A stretch of DNA of 5,494 nt from an uncultured Mucilaginibacter sp. (GTDB taxonomy: Bacteria > Bacteroidota > Bacteroidia > Sphingobacteriales > Sphingobacteriaceae): positions 1 through 5,494 of the forward strand of contig CAISKH010000678.1 in the NCBI GenBank assembly GCA_903885865.1, written 5' to 3'. A program made the translations under genes and the position numbers. Numbering within the stretch: the stretch's first letter is position 1; every line of letters begins with the position of its first letter. Under the pieces are notes generated by a model. The model ran no database searches and was not told the DNA's origin. It was given only the letters and a program-made list of their open reading frames with translations. Of the stretch, positions 1-5,101 are shown piece after piece.

Positions 1-808
1 CCAGGTATTTACCTCGAAAGCGGAAACCGGCGATGATTTTCCCGACCGGTTATTTTTAGAAGCGGACGATACAAAAGGTTTGGCAGAGAAGGTGGTAAGC
101 TATTTCGCCGCCGACCGCAAGCTGCCCGCGAGTGTATTTATATCGCGCGAGGTTTCTGAACAAAGCTATTTTAAGAAGGCGTTGGAAAGGCATGATATAG
201 TGATAGACGGGCGTTCGCTCATCCGTACCGTACCGGTTATTACTAAACTGGACCCTTATATATTACAAGACGTTGACTGGATATTTTTCTCCAGCAAAAA
301 CGCAGTGGAATACTTCTTTGCTTTGGAGCCTTTATTACCCGAAGCTGTAAAGTTTGGCGTAATGGGAGCGGGCTCGGAAGAGATGTTGCGCAAAAAAGGA
401 TATTTTTCTGATTATACAGGCGTTGGTATCGACTCGGCCCAGGTAGCAGAAGAGTTTGCCAAAATAGCCAATGGTACTACGGTATTATTCCCCGGCGCAG
501 AAGATTCGCTGAAGAGTATACAAAAACACCTGTCGGCCAATACCAAAGTTATTGACCTGCCGGTATATGAAACCGTGATGGAGGGAGAGGTAGAACAATC
601 AAGCGCCGAAGTAATGGTGTTTACCAGCCCCTCAAACGTTGATGCTTATTTCGCCTGTAATTTGTTAGACCCCGATCAAAAAGTGATAGCCATAGGCAAA
701 TCAACCGGGAAAAAACTGGCAGAGATGGGGGTAAACTATACCTTACCTTTCTCGCCCGATGAAGTGGGCCTGGCAGAGGCGGTGTTTGGTAGCCCCCCGT
801 CCCCCTAA
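1..808 (+). CDS. hemD: HemC-HemD fusion protein, C-terminal part (uroporphyrinogen-III synthase domain), 5' end outside window
   Basis: The frame is open from the first bases (codons begin at base 2) to TAA at 806-808, giving 268 residues. The HemD domain closes and isomerises hydroxymethylbilane to uroporphyrinogen III in the cytoplasm. It starts near residue 41 (LPASVFISREVSEQSYFKK) and shows family features in order: DWIFFSSKNAVEYF, GVMGAGSEEML, LPVYETV, VMVFTSPSNVDAYF, VIAIGKSTGKKLAEMGV and a closing SPDEVGLAEAVF. The roughly 40 residues before it (FPDRLFLEADDTKGLAEKVV) look like the end of a HemC C-terminal domain. There is no in-frame ATG until the GVMGAG motif, deep inside the HemD fold; only a TTG at 80 could give a separate HemD, so I read this as the tail of a HemC-HemD fusion. 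Such fusions are known in Bacteroidota and Leptospira. The last residues (SPPSP) and the stop codon are encoded by the intergenic repeat at 791-905. The main alternative is a free-standing HemD starting at TTG 80, which I consider unlikely. Confidence 0.87.
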   Translation, partial: QVFTSKAETGDDFPDRLFLEADDTKGLAEKVVSYFAADRKLPASVFISREVSEQSYFKKALERHDIVIDGRSLIRTVPVITKLDPYILQDVDWIFFSSKNAVEYFFALEPLLPEAVKFGVMGAGSEEMLRKKGYFSDYTGVGIDSAQVAEEFAKIANGTTVLFPGAEDSLKSIQKHLSANTKVIDLPVYETVMEGEVEQSSAEVMVFTSPSNVDAYFACNLLDPDQKVIAIGKSTGKKLAEMGVNYTLPFSPDEVGLAEAVFGSPPSP

Positions 809-905
809 AGGGGGAGGAATAGAGGAAATTAAAGGAATGGAGCTTAAACTATTATAAAACTAAAAATAAAAAGTCTCCCCTACCGGGGGAGATTTAGAGG
901 GGGCT
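791..905. repeat. C/G-tract palindromic element 1, hemCD-hemB junction
   Basis: The element begins AGCCCCC (791-797) and ends in the exact inverse GGGGGCT (899-905). Each arm has its own hairpin. The left stem is TCCCCC/GGGGGA (800-805 with 810-815), with the four-base loop TAAA containing the hemD stop codon. The right stem is TCTCCCC/GGGGAGA (874-880 with 886-892), with a five-base loop. The centre (about 816-867) is AT-rich and has no reading frame of note. The two arms are different subtypes: the left loop resembles element 2, while the right arm is identical over 39 bases (868-906) to the right arm of element 3. The layout resembles paired REP/BIME-type or non-autonomous miniature elements. 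That class assignment is inference. Confidence 0.85.
862..892 (-). terminator. Possible intrinsic terminator on the minus strand (right arm of element 1)
   Basis: Read on the minus strand, a seven-base-pair GC-rich stem (TCTCCCC/GGGGAGA, 874-880 with 886-892) is followed by one C and then TTTTTATTTTT (872 down to 862). This is the classic shape of a Rho-independent terminator, and it faces away from hemB. No minus-strand gene needs it here, so it would act on antisense transcripts if at all. The resemblance may be incidental to the repeat. Confidence 0.4.
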
Positions 906-913
906 TTGAACTA

Positions 914-1891
914 ATGCTACAACGACCAAGAAGAAACCGAAAAACTGAAGTTATCCGCCAAATGGTGCAGGAAACGCATGTTAGCGCCGCTAATTTGATT
1001 TTTCCGCTGTTTATAGTGGAGGGTAATAATCAAAAAACGGAAGTAATGTCTATGCCGGGGATCTACCGGTATTCGATAGATAATTTGCTGCGCGAAATAG
1101 AAAGCTGCCTGAAGCTGGGGCTGAACTCGTTCGACTTGTTCCCTAACATCAGCGAAGAACTGAAAGATAAATATGCAACTGAAAGCTACCGGGAAGAAAG
1201 TCTGTACCTTCGCGCCATACGCGAGGTAAAAAACAACTTCCCCGAAGCAATTGTTGTTACCGATGTAGCGATGGACCCATACAGCAGCGACGGCCACGAT
1301 GGGATTGTAAAGAACGGCGAAATTTTAAACGACGAAACTTTAGATATCCTGGGTAAAATGGCGTTGGCCCACGCGCGATGCGGGGCAGATATTATTGCAC
1401 CGAGCGATATGATGGACGGGCGCGTAGGATATATCAGGCAGGTGCTTGATGATAACGGGTTTATAAATGTTTCTATCATGTCGTACTCGGCTAAATATGC
1501 AAGCGCGTTTTATGGCCCGTTCAGGGACGCGTTGAATTCGGCACCTAAGTTTGGCGATAAAAAAACTTACCAGATGAACCCCGCCAACCAGCGCGAAGCA
1601 TTAATTGAGGCCCGCCTTGATGAAGCCGAAGGCGCCGATTTTTTAATGGTGAAACCCGCCCTGGCTTACCTGGATGTAATTAAATTAATAAAAGATAATA
1701 CAGAATTACCTGTTGCAGCGTATAATGTAAGCGGCGAATACGCCATGCTCAAAGCCGCCGTACAAAAAGGCTGGCTAAACGAGCAACGCTCGGTTACCGA
1801 AGTGCTTACCGGCATAAGGCGGGCAGGGGCCAGCGCGATATTAACGTATCATGCTAAGGAAGTGCTGGAGAATAAATGGTTAACCCCCTAA
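914..1891 (+). CDS. hemB: Porphobilinogen synthase (delta-aminolevulinic acid dehydratase)
   Basis: This enzyme condenses two 5-aminolevulinate molecules to porphobilinogen as a cytoplasmic TIM-barrel oligomer. The product is 325 residues, the usual HemB length, and the start ATG gives the normal N-terminus (MLQRPRRNRKTEVIRQMVQE, then LIFPLFIVEG). The two Schiff-base lysines are K194 (SYSAKYASAFYGPFR) and K247 (FLMVKPALAYLD). The metal loop at 117-130 reads DVAMDPYSSDGHDG, with A119, D121 and D129 where zinc enzymes such as E. coli HemB carry three cysteines. This is the aspartate type seen in Pseudomonas and plants, so the enzyme should not need catalytic zinc. The C-terminal region NVSGEYAMLKAA and ILTYHAKEVLENK is also typical. 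The last two residues (TP) and the TAA stop lie in the first C-tract of element 2. No clear Shine-Dalgarno is seen; the G-rich end of element 1 stops 8 bases before the ATG. Its neighbours hemCD and hemL supply the next and previous steps. Confidence 0.98.
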   Translation: MLQRPRRNRKTEVIRQMVQETHVSAANLIFPLFIVEGNNQKTEVMSMPGIYRYSIDNLLREIESCLKLGLNSFDLFPNISEELKDKYATESYREESLYLRAIREVKNNFPEAIVVTDVAMDPYSSDGHDGIVKNGEILNDETLDILGKMALAHARCGADIIAPSDMMDGRVGYIRQVLDDNGFINVSIMSYSAKYASAFYGPFRDALNSAPKFGDKKTYQMNPANQREALIEARLDEAEGADFLMVKPALAYLDVIKLIKDNTELPVAAYNVSGEYAMLKAAVQKGWLNEQRSVTEVLTGIRRAGASAILTYHAKEVLENKWLTP

Positions 1892-1977
1892 CCCCCTGAA
1901 GGGGGAACAATAGTGGGTTAGTAGATATAAATAATAATATTAGAAACAAAAACTCCCCCTTTAGGGGGTTGGGGGGC
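1884..1977. repeat. C/G-tract palindromic element 2, hemB-hemL junction
   Basis: Same family as elements 1 and 3. The left arm has two C-tracts (1884-1888 and 1892-1896) and then GGGGG (1901-1905). The right arm has CCCCC (1955-1959), GGGGG (1964-1968) and GGGGGGC (1971-1977). Positions 1890-1906 and 1954-1970 are inverse copies matching at 16 of 17 bases, the odd pair being a G-U wobble in RNA. Each arm can also form its own five-pair hairpin, with loop TGAA on the left and TTTA on the right. The interior (about 1907-1947) is strongly AT-rich. The first C-tract encodes the end of HemB including its stop, and the right end lies two bases before the hemL ATG, so the element fills the whole gap. 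Confidence 0.85.
1948..1968 (-). terminator. Possible intrinsic terminator on the minus strand (right arm of element 2)
   Basis: On the minus strand a CCCCC/GGGGG stem with loop TAAA (1968 down to 1955) is followed by AG and then TTTTTG. The stem is only five pairs, so this is weaker than the counterparts in elements 1 and 3. The same hairpin-then-T-run arrangement occurs in all three right arms. Any role would be against antisense transcription. Confidence 0.3.
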
Positions 1978-1979
1978 AA

Positions 1980-3347
1980 ATGTTAGACTCTATTAAAAAA
2001 ATGTTTTCGGGCGAGGATGACCTGCCGCTGAATACTACCGGTAAGCCGGATATTAGCAGGGAGCGGTCGGCTGCGTTATATGAGAGGGCTAAAACCTATT
2101 TTCCTGGTGGGGTAAATTCGCCGGTAAGGGCGTTTAAATCGGTACATGGTACGCCGCTGTTTATCAAAAAAGGTGATGGCTGCCGTATATGGGATGCCGA
2201 TGATAACGAATTTATTGATTTTTGTTGCTCATGGGGCCCGCTCATCCTGGGCCATAACCACCCGAAAGTTCGTGAAAAGGTGACGGAGGCGATGCAAAAC
2301 GGCATGTCGTTCGGCGCACCAACCGCGCTGGAAAATGAACTGGCTGAACTGATACTTAAAAACAATAAACTTATTGAAAAACTGCGTTTTGTAAGTTCGG
2401 GTACCGAGGCGGTTATGTCGGCCATAAGGCTGGCGCGCGGCTATACCAAACGCGATAAAATATTAAAATTCGAAGGCTGCTATCATGGCCATTCCGATTC
2501 GTTATTGGTGAAGGCGGGTTCAGGATTAGTGACTTTCGGCGAAACCTCATCAGCAGGCGTGCCCAAAGCATTCGCGGATGAAACGATTGTTATTTCGCTC
2601 AATGATACCCAGGCGCTGCAAAAAGCTTTTAATGAATTTAAAGATCAAATAGCAGCTGTAATTATTGAGCCCATACCTGCAAATAATGGCTTGCTGCTGC
2701 AAACCAAAGACTTTTTACAAGCTCTGCGTGACATTTGCACAAGCAATGGTACACTACTAATATTTGACGAAGTAATATCCGGTTTCCGGGTAGGGTTTGA
2801 GGGCGCTGCCGGTCATTACCAAATTAAGCCCGATATTATTACTTATGGCAAAATAATTGGCGGCGGCTTGCCGGTGGGCATGTATGGCGCCTCTGCCGAA
2901 ATTATGGGGCATATATCGCCTGATGGCCCGGTTTACCAGGCAGGTACCCTATCGGGTAACCCGGTAGCTATGGCTGCGGGCATAGCGCAGTTAAGCGAAT
3001 TATTGCGCATGGGTTTTTATCGTGACCTCCATAAAAAAACAGAAGAATTTACCGAGGCCATACAACGTTTCGCCACGGCACGCAGCTATAAGTTTAAAGT
3101 ATTTAGCATTGGCTCTATATTCTGGTTCGCGTTTACCGACCAGGAAGCCATTACAAAAGCCGAAGAAATAGACCCGGCGAGCATGGAGAAATTTAAAATA
3201 ATGCACCGCGAACTGATAAACCGCGGCGTGTATTTGGGCCCGTCGGGTTATGAGGTTGGGTTCATCTCATCGGCCCATACCAAGGTTGATCTGGAAAAAG
3301 CAAAAAGAGCTATATTTGATAGTTTGGATATAGTATTTACTAAATAG
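1980..3347 (+). CDS. hemL: Glutamate-1-semialdehyde 2,1-aminomutase (PLP-dependent aminotransferase)
   Basis: HemL converts glutamate-1-semialdehyde to 5-aminolevulinate, the last step of the C5 route, as a cytoplasmic PLP dimer. The 455-residue product carries YFPGGVNSPVRAF (40-52), the PLP-phosphate region SSGTEAVMSAIRLARG (139-154), the cofactor-stacking stretch FEGCYHGHSD (164-173), FDEVISGFR (262-270, with D263 expected to contact the pyridine nitrogen) and the Schiff-base lysine K291 in TYGKIIGGGLPVG. The end, GPSGYEVGFISSAHT, is also typical. Compared with the E. coli enzyme (426 residues, lysine 265) it has about 26 extra N-terminal residues (MLDSIKKMFSGEDDLPLNTT, then GKPDI). The ATG at 1980 is the furthest upstream plausible start, two bases after element 2. 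An in-frame ATG at 2001 (M8) is an alternative, but it would still leave about 19 extra residues. Using HemL implies a glutamyl-tRNA reductase (HemA) elsewhere. Confidence 0.97.
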   Translation: MLDSIKKMFSGEDDLPLNTTGKPDISRERSAALYERAKTYFPGGVNSPVRAFKSVHGTPLFIKKGDGCRIWDADDNEFIDFCCSWGPLILGHNHPKVREKVTEAMQNGMSFGAPTALENELAELILKNNKLIEKLRFVSSGTEAVMSAIRLARGYTKRDKILKFEGCYHGHSDSLLVKAGSGLVTFGETSSAGVPKAFADETIVISLNDTQALQKAFNEFKDQIAAVIIEPIPANNGLLLQTKDFLQALRDICTSNGTLLIFDEVISGFRVGFEGAAGHYQIKPDIITYGKIIGGGLPVGMYGASAEIMGHISPDGPVYQAGTLSGNPVAMAAGIAQLSELLRMGFYRDLHKKTEEFTEAIQRFATARSYKFKVFSIGSIFWFAFTDQEAITKAEEIDPASMEKFKIMHRELINRGVYLGPSGYEVGFISSAHTKVDLEKAKRAIFDSLDIVFTK

Positions 3348-3450
3348 AGCCCCACCCAACCCTCCCCGGTAGGTAGGGATTAAATAAGGGCATTAATTAA
3401 AAACTAAAAATCAAAAAGTCTCCCCTACCGGGGGAGATTTAGAGGGGGCT
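3348..3450. repeat. C/G-tract palindromic element 3, hemL-histidine kinase junction
   Basis: The element starts AGCCCCACCC directly after the hemL TAG and ends GGGGGCT at 3450, one base before the kinase ATG. The right arm (3413-3451) is identical over 39 bases to element 1 (868-906). Similarity continues about 11 bases further upstream with a single-base indel. The left arm is a diverged inverse copy that keeps the core TCCCCGGTAGG, but its hairpin is weakened to about four pairs. The interior is AT-rich. The gap between hemL and the kinase gene consists almost entirely of this element. Confidence 0.85.
3406..3437 (-). terminator. Possible intrinsic terminator on the minus strand (right arm of element 3)
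   Basis: The minus strand has the same seven-pair stem as element 1 (3419-3425 with 3431-3437), followed by CTTTTTGATTTTTAG. A strong GC stem with two T-runs fits an intrinsic terminator pointing toward hemL on the antisense strand. No minus-strand gene is present that would need it. Confidence 0.4.
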
Positions 3451-3451
3451 T

Positions 3452-4318
3452 ATGAAACGATCATTCGTCATATTCTATGCGCTAATTACCTATGCCGTTG
3501 CCGAATTAATTTGGTGGGGGTATATGCTCGTTAAATTACAGCCTGGCCGTATAGGCATGATAATGGGTGAGGGTTTGGTGTTTGTGGTTGTGCTGTCATT
3601 TGGCGCGTATAACCTGCATAAATCGGTTAACAGAGAACGGAAATTACAGGAGCAGAAAAAGAACTTTTTACTATCGGTAACACACGAGCTGAAATCGCCC
3701 CTGGCATCCATCAAATTATTGCTGCAAACTATCCAAAAGCGCGATCTTACCAAAGCGCAGATACTTGATTTTATTGATAAATCATTACTGGATATTGAAC
3801 GCCTGGACGATATGGTGGAGAATATGCTGCTTGCATCAAAAATTGATAACAGTTCGTACACTTTCCCCAAGGCTAATTTTAATTTATCGGTATTGGTTGA
3901 TAGCATTGTAAACCGCCTGCAGCTAACCAAATGCGATGGTAACCAGCAGATCATCAATGCCGAAATTGAACCGAAAATTGAAATTACCGGCGATAAATTT
4001 GCCTTAACATCAGTGGTTACCAACCTCATAGAGAACGCAGTAAAATATTCTAAGCCTTGCGAGGCAGTTAATGTTAAACTATTCTCAAAAACAGGGAGAG
4101 TGCATTTACAGGTTGCCGATCATGGTATCGGCATAGCCGATGAAGAAAAAAGCCGTATTTTCGACAAGTTTTACCGGGTTGGCAATGAGGATACGCGTAA
4201 TACAAAAGGTACCGGTCTGGGCTTATACATTGTAAAGCAAGTATTGGATAAGCATGAGGCAAGCATCAGGGTTAAAGACAACCGCCCTGCAGGAAGTATA
4301 TTTGAGGTTGTATTTTAG
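3452..4318 (+). CDS. Short membrane sensor histidine kinase (HisKA / HATPase_c)
   Basis: A 288-residue kinase expected to autophosphorylate on histidine and pass phosphate to the regulator encoded next. Two hydrophobic helices (about 5-27 and 34-56) are separated by only a few residues, so there is essentially no periplasmic sensing domain and no clear HAMP or PAS domain. A short charged linker (NRERKLQEQKK, 60-70) leads into HisKA with the H-box SVTHELKSPLASIK, phospho-acceptor H78. The ATPase domain has the N-box NLIENAVKYS (191-200, key N195), the G1 box ADHGIGI (222-228), the F-box FDKFYRV (237-243) and the G2 box KGTGLGLYI (252-260). All catalytic motifs are intact. The signal is probably sensed in the membrane or through a partner; the downstream membrane TPR protein is one candidate, by inference only. 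The ATG follows element 3 directly. I do not recognise a specific named kinase. Confidence 0.95.
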   Translation: MKRSFVIFYALITYAVAELIWWGYMLVKLQPGRIGMIMGEGLVFVVVLSFGAYNLHKSVNRERKLQEQKKNFLLSVTHELKSPLASIKLLLQTIQKRDLTKAQILDFIDKSLLDIERLDDMVENMLLASKIDNSSYTFPKANFNLSVLVDSIVNRLQLTKCDGNQQIINAEIEPKIEITGDKFALTSVVTNLIENAVKYSKPCEAVNVKLFSKTGRVHLQVADHGIGIADEEKSRIFDKFYRVGNEDTRNTKGTGLGLYIVKQVLDKHEASIRVKDNRPAGSIFEVVF

Positions 4319-4390
4319 AAACACGAATAGCACGAATTATAGCGAATCTCAATTCGTGTAATTCGGTATAATTCGTAAAAATTAGTGTTT
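4319..4390. repeat. CACGAATT-type palindromic repeat, kinase-regulator junction
   Basis: This 72-base imperfect palindrome begins directly after the kinase TAG and ends three bases before the regulator ATG. Outer arms AAACAC (4319-4324) and GTGTTT (4385-4390) are exact inverses. Inner arms 4332-4347 and 4361-4376 match at 15 of 16 positions, around a 13-base middle. Short units of the type CACGAAT / ATTCGTG recur inside it in both orientations. It is AT-rich and has no sequence relation to the C/G-tract family. No T-run follows the stem, so it does not look like an intrinsic terminator. From memory, repeats of this flavour are common between genes in Bacteroidota, but I could not search for them. 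Confidence 0.8.
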
Positions 4391-4393
4391 ATT

Positions 4394-5098
4394 ATGCCAA
4401 GTAGAAAAAGAATTTTATTAGCTGAAGATGAAGAACATCTTTTAGAAGCGATCAAGCTTAACCTTGAGATGGAAGGTTACAAGGTATCAACTGCCAATAA
4501 CGGTAAAAAGGCCCTGCAAATATTTAAGGAGGAACGCTTTAACCTGGTTATACTGGATGTGATGATGCCCGAAATTGACGGTTTTGTGGTGGCTGAAACC
4601 ATCCGGTTAGAGAACTCGGAAGTGCCCATCATGTTTCTTACCGCTAAAAACACCAATGAAGATAAAATAGCGGGACTGAAAAAAGGCGCCGATGATTACC
4701 TGACCAAACCTTTTAACCTGGAAGAGTTAATATTACGGGTTAACAATTTGGTAAAACGCAGCCTTAAAGGCGATGAACTGAAAGAATTTAACAGCTATAA
4801 AATTGGTGATAAAACCATCCACTTCAACTCGTTCGAACTGGTTAATGGCGATGGCTCTGTAACCCCGCTTACAAAAAAAGAAACGATGCTGTTGAAGCTG
4901 CTGATCGAGCGCCGGAATGATGCGGTATCGCGTGAGCAAATACTGGAAACCGTATGGAACTATGATGTGTATCCTTCAACCCGTACCATTGATAATTTTA
5001 TCCTCACTTTCCGTAAGTATTTTGAACCCGACCCTAAAAACCCGGTTTATTTTCATTCTATACGTGGTGTTGGTTATAAATTTACCGATCAGCATTAA
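4394..5098 (+). CDS. OmpR/PhoB-family response regulator
   Basis: A 234-residue DNA-binding regulator, the likely phosphate acceptor of the kinase just upstream. The receiver domain (about 5-122) has the acidic pocket E11/D12 in LLAEDEEH, the phospho-acceptor D55 in LVILDVMMP, the switch threonine T83 in MFLTAKN and the conserved K105 in YLTKPFNLEEL. The C-terminal winged helix (about 133-231) has LTKKETMLLKLL, SREQILETVWNYD, the recognition-helix region STRTIDNFILTFRKYF and the wing SIRGVGYKF. I chose the ATG at 4394 (MPSRKRILLAEDE). The GTG at 4385 lies inside the right arm of the palindromic repeat and would only add three residues. There is no Shine-Dalgarno, and the region before the start is AT-rich, as usual in Bacteroidota. 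Target genes are unknown; control of the neighbouring heme genes is possible but unsupported. Confidence 0.96.
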   Translation: MPSRKRILLAEDEEHLLEAIKLNLEMEGYKVSTANNGKKALQIFKEERFNLVILDVMMPEIDGFVVAETIRLENSEVPIMFLTAKNTNEDKIAGLKKGADDYLTKPFNLEELILRVNNLVKRSLKGDELKEFNSYKIGDKTIHFNSFELVNGDGSVTPLTKKETMLLKLLIERRNDAVSREQILETVWNYDVYPSTRTIDNFILTFRKYFEPDPKNPVYFHSIRGVGYKFTDQH

Positions 5099-5101
5099 TT
5101 A

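Noticed and set aside
80..82. TTG at 80 as the start of an independent HemD
   Set aside because: The frame continues upstream without a stop, with HemC-like residues and no start signals at this TTG.
800..815. Plus-strand hairpin at the hemCD stop as an intrinsic terminator
   Set aside because: The stem is followed by GGAATAGAGG, not a T-run, and a co-directional heme gene follows closely.
897..903. GAGGGGG before hemB and the kinase as a Shine-Dalgarno sequence
   Set aside because: It is the invariant end of the repeat, the spacing to the ATG differs (about 10 versus 4 bases), and it is not a good AGGAGG match.
917..1479. Minus-strand open frames within hemB, and similar ones within hemL, the kinase and the regulator
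   Set aside because: They lie antisense to clearly conserved genes, have low-complexity or unlikely composition, and show no recognisable domains.
1884..1976. G-quadruplex or i-motif from the repeated C/G tracts
   Set aside because: Only two G-tracts lie near each other on either strand, and complementary C-tracts nearby favour hairpins.
3286..3318. TTG followed 22 bases later by TATATTTG (3311-3318), resembling the Bacteroidota -33/-7 promoter, upstream of the kinase gene
   Set aside because: The spacing is long, it lies inside hemL coding sequence, and TATATTTG recurs by chance in this AT-rich window.
4297..4304. TATATTTG, a -7-like box about 90 bases before the regulator start
   Set aside because: It is in the kinase coding sequence and no TTG/TTTG is at a suitable distance upstream.
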